NCBI GenBank assembly: GCA_001792535.1
Contig: MGGS01000003.1
Location: 1 to 35,055, forward strand
DNA length: 35,055 nucleotides
Direction: 5' to 3'
From: Candidatus Woesebacteria bacterium RIFCSPHIGHO2_02_FULL_42_20
GTDB lineage: Bacteria > Patescibacteriota > Microgenomatia > UBA8517
Shown: piece by piece, positions 16,120 through 24,939 of the stretch
Numbering within the stretch: position 1 is the first letter of the stretch
Layout: every line of letters begins with the position of its first letter
The notes under the pieces: model-generated
The model's database searches: none
What the model was told of the DNA's origin: nothing
Seen by the model: only the letters and a program-made list of their open reading frames with translations
Translations under genes and position numbers: made by a program

Positions 16120-17496
16120 TCATAATTTTTCCCCTATTTTTATAAATTTGGCGTCTTCCGTGCTTATCTCATTTAAATTATGCTTATTTTTATAGCTCTC
16201 AACTATCTCTTTTGTTATTTTAAGAATTAATTTATATTGCTTTTCATTTCCAGCTTCATCTCCATGTTCTATTATCAACGAATTTCTGAATTTAGAAACC
16301 TCCCAGACTTTTTTTATGTCAAAAATACCCTTTTGGTCTAGAGCTTTTAAAAGGGTAGCAGATTGCATTAGTCCTATTCTTTCATCTTGTTTTGCTTGAC
16401 CTCCGGTTAATTTTTGCCATTCTTTTGAGTAAAGTGCAACAACTTTCGAAGATAATTTAGACCACTCAATGTTCCATGGATTTATTTTTCTTAATACCAA
16501 GTCCGATTGGAAGATGATATCCATGCATCGATAGAGATAAATGATAGCGAACATAAAACTGTTTTCATCTGCGGCGTGACTTGCCCTAATGTTTAGCTCA
16601 TAAACAAATGAGAGGACGTATTTAGGAGACTTTAACTTGCTAATAAAGTTTGACGGGTTACTTAACGTATTTAAAAATCTTAAATTCTTTTCAACTAAGT
16701 TTACTAATTTGGGATTGAACCGTGAGCAGAGCTCTTTGGCCTCTTGGATAAAAACACTTGCTGCTCTAAATTCGTATTTTTGCCAGTGTAGGTAGCCTTT
16801 GGTGAGAGTTTCCAAAAACAAAACTTGCTCTATTCTCATGGTTCTTCGCTTAATGTTGTCTAGTATTTTGATCACATCCCTGAACATTTGTTTATTAAAT
16901 AGAGAAACAGCTTTCTCGAGTTCCAAATCTCCGTAATATTCAATAGGATCCTTTAAAGATTTGACAACTCTTTGTAAAGGGTCAGCCTGTTTTATATTCA
17001 TGTCGTATTTGCCCCATTCCTGGTATAAAACGCTAAATTCAAAATATCTTGCCACCATAATGAGAGGTGCGCTTAGAGAAGTTGATCCGGAAGATATGTA
17101 TACTGCAGTTTTCGCCAGTCTGTCTTCCTCCCAAATTTCCCGGACTATTTTGTGTACGCTAAACGGGTCGTTTATAACTACTTTATGTACCCTAATCATG
17201 GAAGGTTTTAAATAAGTAAGTTTAGTTAGAGTGTCTAAAGAATCGAAACTCTCTTTTGTTCCTATTAAGAAATGATATTCATCGGCTTCTACTGTTTGGA
17301 TAAGAAGAGCGAGTTTGTCAACTGCTCGACCAAGTGGAACGATGATTCTACTAAATTTTTTATAAAGATCTTTATTTTTGGATAGAGTTGGCAAGATATG
17401 TTTTACCCAATGCTCGTCGGCTTTATTTCTTCCTTTAGTGTTAAGAATTTTGAGCCATTCAGATACAACTGTTTCAGATTGTTTCAGACCTTTCAT
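16120..17496 (-). CDS. CARF-HEPN protein, Csm6/Csx1/TIGR02710-like
   Basis: Rossmann-like N-terminal part with 'AVYISSGSTSLSAPLIMVARYFEFSVLYQEWGKYD' (aa 131-165), 'ELEKAVSLFNKQMFRDVIKIL', 'NIRASHAADENSFMFAIIYLYRCMDIIFQSDLVLRK', C-terminal HEPN R-x6-H 'FRNSLIIEHGD' (R404, H411). Confidence 0.68.
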   Translation of the reverse strand: MKGLKQSETVVSEWLKILNTKGRNKADEHWVKHILPTLSKNKDLYKKFSRIIVPLGRAVDKLALLIQTVEADEYHFLIGTKESFDSLDTLTKLTYLKPSMIRVHKVVINDPFSVHKIVREIWEEDRLAKTAVYISSGSTSLSAPLIMVARYFEFSVLYQEWGKYDMNIKQADPLQRVVKSLKDPIEYYGDLELEKAVSLFNKQMFRDVIKILDNIKRRTMRIEQVLFLETLTKGYLHWQKYEFRAASVFIQEAKELCSRFNPKLVNLVEKNLRFLNTLSNPSNFISKLKSPKYVLSFVYELNIRASHAADENSFMFAIIYLYRCMDIIFQSDLVLRKINPWNIEWSKLSSKVVALYSKEWQKLTGGQAKQDERIGLMQSATLLKALDQKGIFDIKKVWEVSKFRNSLIIEHGDEAGNEKQYKLILKITKEIVESYKNKHNLNEISTEDAKFIKIGEKL

Positions 17497-17503
17497 AATT
17501 GGG

Positions 17504-17509
17504 ATTATA
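17504..17509 (-). promoter_or_regulatory. -10-like TATAAT, 7 nt before ATG of the CARF-HEPN gene
   Basis: Reverse complement reads TATAATCCCAATTATG. Confidence 0.6.
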
Positions 17510-17550
17510 TCAAATTTTGGCTATTTTATTTATAATTATCGATTTCGTGT

Positions 17551-17556
17551 TAAAAT
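17551..17556 (+). promoter_or_regulatory. -10-like TAAAAT, 8 nt before GTG 17565
   Basis: TAAAATTTAGAGCAGTGGTGAAAATC. Confidence 0.5.
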
Positions 17557-17564
17557 TTAGAGCA

Positions 17565-18482
17565 GTGGTGAAAATCAGCGCAATAGTCACAGCAACTCCG
17601 GGTTACGATGACATTGCTAAACTTGAAAAGTGCTTGGAGTCGATTAGGTATTTTGCCGACGAGATCATTTTTGTAATTAACGGGGAATCGGGCGAATTGG
17701 AAAAAGTTGCGGGCAGGTTTAAAGCAATAATATATAATCATAAATTTCTTAATTATGTCGAGCCGCTAAGAAACTTCGGAATAGCGAAAGCGAGTCACGA
17801 GTGGGTTTTGATACTTGATCCGGATGAGTTGCTTGGGAGTGCTTTAATCAAAAAACTCAGGTCGGTAATCAAAGATAGTACTCTAAACTACTGCCTCATT
17901 CCGAGAAAAAATATGGTTTTTGATAGTTGGCTTAAGCACTCACGCTGGTGGCCGGATTTTAATGTGAGGTTTTTTAGAAAAGGTAAAGTTACATGGAGCG
18001 ATGAGATCCACATACCGCCGGCTACCGTTGGTAAAGGTTACGAATTTCCTGTTAAGGAAGAATTTGCGATTAGCCATAATCACTACAATAGCGTTGAGGA
18101 GTATCTTGAAAGGTTGAATAGATATACGTCGGTTCAGGCGGAGGGTAGGATTAGTGAGGGTTACAAATTCAAATGGCAAGACTTGCTCCGTTTTCCGGCA
18201 AGTGAATTTTTGAGTAGGTATTTTGCCGGATTTGGTTACAAGGACGGATTGCATGGTTTGGTGTTGTCCGTGCTTCAGGGTTTTTCCGAATTTGTGGTTT
18301 ATGTTAAGGTTTGGCAAAAAGAGGGCTTTAAACACATAGATGTTGATCCAGCGGAGTTTATAAAGCAGTCTAAAAATCAAATTAAGGAATACAACTGGTG
18401 GTGTATACAAACACTTCTTAAAAGTGCGTCGGTTCCTAAAAAAATACTTCTTAAAACATACCGGAAGTTATTTTTGAGATGA
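17565..18482 (+). CDS. GT2 glycosyltransferase (WaaE/KdtX-like)
   Basis: 'KISAIVTATPGYDDIAKLEKCLESIRYFADEIIFV', 'LDPDELL', 'IPRKNMVFDSWLKHSRWWPDFNVRFFRKG'; start moved from 17499 to GTG 17565/17568 on promoter position and homology. Confidence 0.82.
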   Translation: MVKISAIVTATPGYDDIAKLEKCLESIRYFADEIIFVINGESGELEKVAGRFKAIIYNHKFLNYVEPLRNFGIAKASHEWVLILDPDELLGSALIKKLRSVIKDSTLNYCLIPRKNMVFDSWLKHSRWWPDFNVRFFRKGKVTWSDEIHIPPATVGKGYEFPVKEEFAISHNHYNSVEEYLERLNRYTSVQAEGRISEGYKFKWQDLLRFPASEFLSRYFAGFGYKDGLHGLVLSVLQGFSEFVVYVKVWQKEGFKHIDVDPAEFIKQSKNQIKEYNWWCIQTLLKSASVPKKILLKTYRKLFLR

Positions 18483-19405
18483 CGAGAGTTTTTGTTGTAA
18501 TTCTGAATTGGAATAGACCGGGGGATACGATCGAGTGTTTAAAATCTGTTGGCCAGTCACAGGTTACAGGTTACGAATTAAATGTGGTTGTAGTTGATAA
18601 TGCATCTGACGATAATTCAGTTGATTTAATAACACGTAAAACAGAAAGCGCAACTCAAAAACTGAGTGGCTTGAAAATAATTAAAAACAAGGAAAATTTG
18701 GGCTACGCAGGAGGTAATAATATCGGCATTAGTTACGCCCTCAAGGGCGGTGCAGATTATGTGATGGTTTTAAATAACGACACACTAGTTGATGTTAATT
18801 TAATTAGTCGGTTTGTTGAAATGGTCCAGAAACATCCCGATGTCGGAATTTTTTCTCCAAAAATTTATTTTGCCAAAGGCTTTGAGTTTCACAAAGAGTG
18901 GTATAGAAAGAGTGAATTTGGGAGAGTGATCTGGTATGCGGGTGGTACTATTGACTGGCATAATGTTTATGCAACAAATTTAGGAGTCGACGAAGTTGAC
19001 AGGGGCCAGTTCGCTAATAAACGTGAGATCGACTTTGCGACCGGAGCATGCATGTTCATAAAAGCTGAGAGTCTAAAAAAGACGGGTATCTTCGATGAGC
19101 GCTATTTCATGTATTTTGAGGATGCAGACCTGTCTTTACGGATGAAGAAGTTTGGGTGGAAGGTGTTATTTGTACCAAAAGCAATTCTTTGGCACAAAGT
19201 AGCTCAAAGTTCCAAGATAGGCAGTGACTTAAATGACTACTATATTCACAGGAATAGGTTATTGTTTGGCATTCGCTATGCTCCAATGCACGCGAAGCTG
19301 GCATTATTGAAAGAAAGTGTTAGGTTTTTGTTTTTTGGTCGGCCCTGGCAAAAAAAAGGAGTTAGGGATTTTTATTTAGGAAAGTTGGGGAGAGAATCGT
19401 GGTGA
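18479..19405 (+). CDS. GT2 glycosyltransferase (rhamnosyltransferase WbbL-like)
   Basis: 'VFVVILNWNRPGDTIECLKSV', 'VVDNASDDNS', 'NLGYAGGNNIGI', 'LNNDTLVD', 'FDERYFMYFEDADLSLRMKKFGW'. Confidence 0.87.
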   Translation: MTRVFVVILNWNRPGDTIECLKSVGQSQVTGYELNVVVVDNASDDNSVDLITRKTESATQKLSGLKIIKNKENLGYAGGNNIGISYALKGGADYVMVLNNDTLVDVNLISRFVEMVQKHPDVGIFSPKIYFAKGFEFHKEWYRKSEFGRVIWYAGGTIDWHNVYATNLGVDEVDRGQFANKREIDFATGACMFIKAESLKKTGIFDERYFMYFEDADLSLRMKKFGWKVLFVPKAILWHKVAQSSKIGSDLNDYYIHRNRLLFGIRYAPMHAKLALLKESVRFLFFGRPWQKKGVRDFYLGKLGRESW

Positions 19406-20184
19406 AACTAAGTGCTATTGTCGCAACAAGGAACGAGGGGAAAATGCTAGGTCCTTGCCTGGAATCCCTTGGTTTTGCTGATGAAATAATAGTTGTGGAC
19501 ATGGAATCTTCAGATGACACACTCACGGTTGCCAGGAAATTTAATGTGACAATAATCAACTATCCTTGGAAAAGATTCGATTATTCAGGACCCAGAAATA
19601 AAGGATTTGAAAAATCACAAGGCGAATGGATTTTATATATAGATGCTGATGAGAGAGTAACACCCTTACTTCGTAAGGAAATAATTCGATCAATTAGCCT
19701 GCCTGCGCAAGCAGGTAATTCTGAAAATCAGTATTCTGCTTATGCTATTCCGAGAAGAAATATAATCTTTAATCAAGAATTTAAACACGTTGGTCAGTGG
19801 CCGGATTATGCAAAAAGGCTTTTTAAGAGGGGTAAGTTTCAAAAGTTTGAAGGTGCTGTACATGAAGAGCCTGTATTTGATGGTGTATTAGGGCATTTGA
19901 CTAACTCAATGATCCACAACAAGCATGAGAATATAAGTGAAATGATTGAAAAAACAAATCAATGGTCTGACATTGAAGCGCGCCTTATGTTTGAAGCAAA
20001 ACATCCACAGATGAATATTTTCAGGTTCGCCTCTGCGATAGTTAGGGAATTTTGGCTTAGGATGATAAGCCAGCGGGCATTTCTTGATGGGACAAAAGGC
20101 ATGATTTACGCTCTGTATCAAGCGTTTAGCAGATATGTTAGTTACTCAAAGCTCTGGGAATTACAAATAAAAGATAAAAAATGA
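19399..20184 (+). CDS. GT2 glycosyltransferase (WaaE/KdtX-like)
   Basis: 'LSAIVATRNEGKMLGPCLESLGFADEIIVVDMESSDDT', 'YIDADERV', 'IPRRNIIFNQEFKHVGQWPDYAKRLFKRG'; contains LPAQAG insertion. Confidence 0.86.
   Translation: MVKLSAIVATRNEGKMLGPCLESLGFADEIIVVDMESSDDTLTVARKFNVTIINYPWKRFDYSGPRNKGFEKSQGEWILYIDADERVTPLLRKEIIRSISLPAQAGNSENQYSAYAIPRRNIIFNQEFKHVGQWPDYAKRLFKRGKFQKFEGAVHEEPVFDGVLGHLTNSMIHNKHENISEMIEKTNQWSDIEARLMFEAKHPQMNIFRFASAIVREFWLRMISQRAFLDGTKGMIYALYQAFSRYVSYSKLWELQIKDKK
19698..19715. repeat. 18-bp near-perfect palindrome CCTGCCTGCGCAAGCAGG inside a GT2 CDS
   Basis: Palindromic except one base pair; encodes LPAQAG. Confidence 0.75.
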
Positions 20185-21209
20185 AAGCTGCGATTTACAG
20201 CCCGTATCTTGATACTCTTGGGGGTGGAGAGCGCTATGTGCTCTCAGTTGCCAGAGCATTAATCGAAACTGGTTGGAACGTGGACATTGAATCTAGCGAC
20301 CAGAATCTGGGTCAAAAAGTTAAAAAAAGATTTGGGTTTGATTTGGTTAAGGCTAATTTTGTCGAAAGCGTTCAACGGGGTAACGGTTACGATTTGTGTT
20401 TTTGGCTGAGTGACGGGAGTGTCCCGACGCTTTTTGCCAGATGTAATGTTTTACATTTCCAAAGGCCATTTAGTGGTGTGGACGGAAAGAGTTTGCTTAA
20501 TAGGATGAAGTTTTTTCGAATAAATTCAGTTGTTGTTAACTCTGTGTTTACTAAAAAATGGATCGACACTGAGTATCCTAAAAAAAGTATTGTTGTCTAT
20601 CCGCCTGTGGACATTGACAAGCTAAAAGCTGGGCGGAAAGAGAATATGCTTCTATATGTGGGAAGGTTTTCACAACTCGAGCAATCTAAAGGACAGGACG
20701 TGTTAGTTAAAAATTTTATAAACTTAATAGAGGCCGGCCTTAGAGGTTGGAAGCTGGTATTGGCCGGAGCAAGTAATGTTGGTAGGACAGGTTTCGTTGA
20801 TAGTTTAATTAAAGAAAGTGTTAATTATCCAATAACAATTATTGAAAATGCAGCTTTCAGAGAAATTGTCAAGTTATATTCAAAAGCTAAGATATTTTGG
20901 TCTGCTGCAGGGTATGGGGTCGATGAGAAAAGTACGCCGGAAAAGATGGAACATTTTGGAATAAGCGTTGTTGAGGCAATGGCTAGTGGTGCTGTACCGA
21001 TTATTTATGATGGTGGGGGACATGGAGAAATAATTGAAACCGGAAAGACAGGGTATACTTGGAGGAAAGAAAAAGAGTTATTAACTACCACTTTGGAATT
21101 AACTGAAAACAAAAAGAGGCTCGGTGAATTAGCTATGCATTCCATTGAAGCTTCGCAAAAATATTCGTATGAGAGATTTAAAAAAGAAATTATTAACCTT
21201 CTTGGTTAA
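20181..21209 (+). CDS. GT4-family glycosyltransferase (ALG11-like)
   Basis: 'IYSPYLDTLGGGERYVLSVARALIETGWNV', 'LLYVGRFSQLEQSKGQDVLVKNF', 'GISVVEAMASGAVPIIYDGGGHGEII'. Confidence 0.88.
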   Translation: MKAAIYSPYLDTLGGGERYVLSVARALIETGWNVDIESSDQNLGQKVKKRFGFDLVKANFVESVQRGNGYDLCFWLSDGSVPTLFARCNVLHFQRPFSGVDGKSLLNRMKFFRINSVVVNSVFTKKWIDTEYPKKSIVVYPPVDIDKLKAGRKENMLLYVGRFSQLEQSKGQDVLVKNFINLIEAGLRGWKLVLAGASNVGRTGFVDSLIKESVNYPITIIENAAFREIVKLYSKAKIFWSAAGYGVDEKSTPEKMEHFGISVVEAMASGAVPIIYDGGGHGEIIETGKTGYTWRKEKELLTTTLELTENKKRLGELAMHSIEASQKYSYERFKKEIINLLG

Positions 21210-23436
21210 AGAAAAATTTTTGGTGTTAACTCTTTTAGTCTGTTTTGTTTTCTACTTCCCTGTTTTTTTTCAGAATAAAGTTGCTCTACCCGTAGATGCG
21301 TTGGTTGGCGCGCATTTACCTTGGACGGAAGTAAATTGGCCAGGCTACCCCACAGGTGTTCCCATAAAAAATTTAGAAATAACAGATGCGATTTCGCAGT
21401 TTTATCCGTGGAGATCTCTTGCTGGCGAGTTTTGGCGAAATTTAACTGCGCCTTTGTGGAACCCCTATATACTAAACGGTACCCCGTTTTTAGCAACACT
21501 TCACTCTGCGTCGCTATACCCGTTAAATGTCGTCTATTTGCTATTTGGCAATATTGATTCTTGGAATATCCTGGTTATGTCACAAACCTTTTTAGCTGCA
21601 ATTTTTACTTATCTGTTATTAAAGAAACTAAACTTGGATCGGAAAGCATGTTTTTTAGGCGCGGTTGCTTTCGCCTTTAGCGGTTATATGATCGCATGGT
21701 TAGAGTTTGCAACCGGGCCGCATGCAGGTCTTTGGTTGCCGCTGTTACTATATTTTTTACTTGTTTTAAAAGAGAAAAAAAGTGCTCTTATTCCTATTTC
21801 GGTGATTGTCTTTTTTGTCTTTAGCGCCGGAGACTTTCAAGTTCCGTTGTATGTGGCTGCTATTTATTTTTGTTTTTCGCTTTCTATTTCCCGGGAAAGC
21901 AGTTTTCTATTAAGGTCGGTTTTCGCATTTATTGTCGGTTTGCTACTCTCAGCTGTTCAATTGCTTCCGACATTAGAGCTGTTTGCCAACTCGATACGAG
22001 GTGATGATCCATATATTAGTGACTATTTTTATGGCATATTGCACTGGGAGAAAATTGTAAATTTTATTTGGCCGGATTTTTTCGGAAATGTGGTGACGGG
22101 CAATTATTGGGGAAAATTCGGCTTTCACGAGTACATGGGCTTTGTCGGGGTAGTTGCTCTTATATTTGTATTGTTCTCCCTTTTTACAAGAAAACAAAAA
22201 TACGAAAAGTTTTTTGTGATGACCTTAATTGTTACTCTCTTGTTTTTGTTTCCTTTCCCTACAGCACTTTTGCCTTATAAGTTGAAATTACCCGGTTTAT
22301 CGACAAGTTCGGCCAGTAGGCTACTTTTTGTTGCAGATTTTTGCCTGTCGGTACTTGCGGCCTACGGCTTGACCAAGTGGATACGGATTAAAAAACAAAG
22401 TTTGAATAAGATAGTGACTACTTTGCTGATATTGACTGTAGTTGTGGGTGTTATGGTTATTGTCTTGGCTAAAGTACAACCTGAACAAGCGAAAAATCTG
22501 GCTGTTGCTCTTAAAAATATGATACCCGCGACTTTTGTTTTGATAACAGTTTTTGTGTTCTCTCGCAACAAAAAAATTGGGGTGTATTTATTCATTTTTT
22601 TGGCGGTCTGCGAGATGCTTTGGTATGCACGTAAAAATACGCCTTTTTCACCGCGACAATTTGTTTTTCCTCAAACCCAAACAACAAAGTTTTTACAGGA
22701 AAATTTGAGTGAATATCGTTTTGTAAGCGGAATACCTCTTAATTTGCATATGCCCTATAAATTAAATTCTCCCGAAGGTTATGATCCAATATATCCGAGG
22801 GCTAATGCCCAGTGGCTTTCGTTGGTTAATTTTTCAAATAAGGAAAATCTGAGCCGAAGGTATGGAATTGTTCACTATTTTGATTCTGAATTTCTTGACT
22901 ATGCAGGTGTAAAGTATGTGCTTGACTATAGAAAAAATCAGTACGGGGCTCCGGCTGAAAAAGGGGACTATGCGAAAGGAATTGAGACAAATAGGTACAA
23001 AGAAGTATTTAAGGAAGGGCGTTTGAGTATTTTTGAAAATATGAACGTTTTACCTAAAATTTGGATTACTCCTAAGTTTGAATTTAAAGACGATCAGCTT
23101 ATTTTAGTTCCACAACAAGATGTAGTTTTCGAGGTAACTGATTTTAAACAAGGTTTAAATGAAATGGAGTTTAATATTAGTACGAACAAAAACGGGTATC
23201 TATTCCTCTCAGAAACTTTCTATCCCGGTTGGAGAGCTTTAGTTGATGGGATAGAAGTTGAGATAAAAAAAGCAGACGATTTATTTCAATCAGTAGAGAT
23301 CCAACAAGGAAATCACTCAGTAGATTTCCAATATTACCCTAATTCTTTTAAAATAGGAAAGTATCTGTTTATTTTTGGTGCGTTACTCATCTTTTTATAT
23401 TATTTAAATGAGAAAAGGACAGAAAAGCGCGAGTAA
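21169..23436 (+). CDS. YfhO-like GT-C membrane protein
   Basis: 'LPVDALVGAHLPW...ISQFYPWRSLAGEFWRNLTAPLWNPYILNGTPFLATLHSASLYPLNVVYLLF', C-terminal 'FYPGWRALVDG'; ATG 21169 preferred over TTG 21145. Confidence 0.83.
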   Translation: MRDLKKKLLTFLVKEKFLVLTLLVCFVFYFPVFFQNKVALPVDALVGAHLPWTEVNWPGYPTGVPIKNLEITDAISQFYPWRSLAGEFWRNLTAPLWNPYILNGTPFLATLHSASLYPLNVVYLLFGNIDSWNILVMSQTFLAAIFTYLLLKKLNLDRKACFLGAVAFAFSGYMIAWLEFATGPHAGLWLPLLLYFLLVLKEKKSALIPISVIVFFVFSAGDFQVPLYVAAIYFCFSLSISRESSFLLRSVFAFIVGLLLSAVQLLPTLELFANSIRGDDPYISDYFYGILHWEKIVNFIWPDFFGNVVTGNYWGKFGFHEYMGFVGVVALIFVLFSLFTRKQKYEKFFVMTLIVTLLFLFPFPTALLPYKLKLPGLSTSSASRLLFVADFCLSVLAAYGLTKWIRIKKQSLNKIVTTLLILTVVVGVMVIVLAKVQPEQAKNLAVALKNMIPATFVLITVFVFSRNKKIGVYLFIFLAVCEMLWYARKNTPFSPRQFVFPQTQTTKFLQENLSEYRFVSGIPLNLHMPYKLNSPEGYDPIYPRANAQWLSLVNFSNKENLSRRYGIVHYFDSEFLDYAGVKYVLDYRKNQYGAPAEKGDYAKGIETNRYKEVFKEGRLSIFENMNVLPKIWITPKFEFKDDQLILVPQQDVVFEVTDFKQGLNEMEFNISTNKNGYLFLSETFYPGWRALVDGIEVEIKKADDLFQSVEIQQGNHSVDFQYYPNSFKIGKYLFIFGALLIFLYYLNEKRTEKRE

Positions 23437-24058
23437 ACTTCACAAAAATGTGCCACCGGACTGGTATTGGCGGTCTATAAAGGAAAATGTTTTTCAAAAA
23501 TATTGGCATGGTTGCAGATTCGAAGAGGTTGGTAAACTTGTCGAATCCTCAGGCGGCACTATCCTTGACATAGGAAGCGCCGACGGCGTTTTTACGAACG
23601 AGATCTTAAAAAAGTCTAATGCAAAACAAATCATCGGTATTGATGTACTAAAGTCTTCGGTTGACTGGGCAAATAAGCATTGGAAAGATCCAAGGTTAAA
23701 ATTCATAGTTGCCGACGCGCATAATCTTCCCTTCAGAGCGGGTAGCTTTGACGCGGTTTTCGCGCTCGAAGTGTTGGAACACGTGTTCGAACCGATGGAA
23801 GTTTTTCGTGAAGTAAAACGGGTGCTGAAAAAAGAAGGCTACGGCGTATTTTTGGTGCCATCGGATAATTTCCTTTTCAAAAATATAGTTTGGCCGGTTT
23901 GGACTAAGTTTCGCGGTAAAATTTGGGTCGATACACATATCCAGACTTACAATAACGATTTTTTGAGAAAAATGGTTGAGCAAATAGGGTTTAAAGTTGA
24001 ACAGAATAAAAAATTTATTTTGGGTATGTTAAATGTTGTAAAAGTCAGGAAAGTATGA
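23408..24058 (+). CDS. Class I SAM-dependent methyltransferase (type 11)
   Basis: 'ILDIGSADGVFTNEIL', 'IIGIDV', 'FIVADAHNLPFRAGSFDAVFALEVLEHV'. Confidence 0.88.
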   Translation: MRKGQKSASKLHKNVPPDWYWRSIKENVFQKYWHGCRFEEVGKLVESSGGTILDIGSADGVFTNEILKKSNAKQIIGIDVLKSSVDWANKHWKDPRLKFIVADAHNLPFRAGSFDAVFALEVLEHVFEPMEVFREVKRVLKKEGYGVFLVPSDNFLFKNIVWPVWTKFRGKIWVDTHIQTYNNDFLRKMVEQIGFKVEQNKKFILGMLNVVKVRKV

Positions 24059-24939
24059 GGGTTTCTGTAGTTGTTGTAAATTGGAGCGGGATAGAATTAC
24101 TCAAAAAAAATTTTCCGTATTTAATTATTTCTGCTAACTACACAAAAAATTTAATTTATGAGGTGATTGTTGTTGACAACGGCTCAACAGATGATTCAGT
24201 TAGTTATCTTAGAGGGTTAAATTTTTCTAAATTAAAAATAATTGAGAATAGAAAGAATTTTGGCTTCACAGCCGCTGTAAATCAGGGGGTTAGGCTTGCG
24301 ACAGGCGAAATTATCTGTTCGCTTAATAATGATGTCAGGCCGACAAAAAATTTTCTTGAAAAAGCTCTGAACCTTTTTTCCGATAACCGTGTTTTTGCGG
24401 TAAGTCTTCATGAGAAAGGCGAGGGCCCACCACAAGGCAAATTTGAACACGGGTTCGTAGAATTTACGCGCGGACAGGAATCTAATGAAATACAAAACAC
24501 TTTTTGGGTAAGCGGGGGCAGCGGCTTATTTAGAAAAAATGTTTGGGATAAGTTGGGAGGTTTTGCCAAAATGTTCACACCGGGTTATTGGGAGGATTTA
24601 GACATTTGCTTTCGGGCAGTTAAGCGGGGATATAGTCTGTTGTGGGCGCCGGAAGCACTCGTTTATCATCAACATGAATCTACTTCGAAAAGACTTAGCA
24701 AGTCCTATATCGACTTAATAAAAGAAAGAAACCAATTGCTTATGATATGGAAAAATGTCACCAGCGTACGACTTATAAATTCACATCTTTTTGGCTTGTT
24801 AAGGCGGCTATTTAGCCATCCAGGTTACGCTAAAGTAGTTGTTTTTGCAGCGCTTAAATTACCTGTAGTTTTTAAATGTCGGAAAAAGGAAAAGAACGAA
24901 TGTATTGTGACAGATGAGGAAGTGTTGGGAATTCCATGA
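24055..24939 (+). CDS. GT2 glycosyltransferase
   Basis: 'VSVVVVNWSGIELLKKN', 'VVDNGSTDDSV', 'NFGFTAAVNQGV', 'SLNNDVRP', 'YWEDLDICFRAVKRGY'. Confidence 0.87.
   Translation: MRVSVVVVNWSGIELLKKNFPYLIISANYTKNLIYEVIVVDNGSTDDSVSYLRGLNFSKLKIIENRKNFGFTAAVNQGVRLATGEIICSLNNDVRPTKNFLEKALNLFSDNRVFAVSLHEKGEGPPQGKFEHGFVEFTRGQESNEIQNTFWVSGGSGLFRKNVWDKLGGFAKMFTPGYWEDLDICFRAVKRGYSLLWAPEALVYHQHESTSKRLSKSYIDLIKERNQLLMIWKNVTSVRLINSHLFGLLRRLFSHPGYAKVVVFAALKLPVVFKCRKKEKNECIVTDEEVLGIP

Noticed and set aside
17499-17564. N-terminal extension of the GT2 ORF starting at 17499
   Set aside because: It would overlap the TAAAAT box and adds residues not seen in GT2 homologs; GTG 17565/17568 fits better.
17940-18410. 156-aa antisense ORF
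   Set aside because: Fully antisense to a confident GT2 gene; no recognisable domain.
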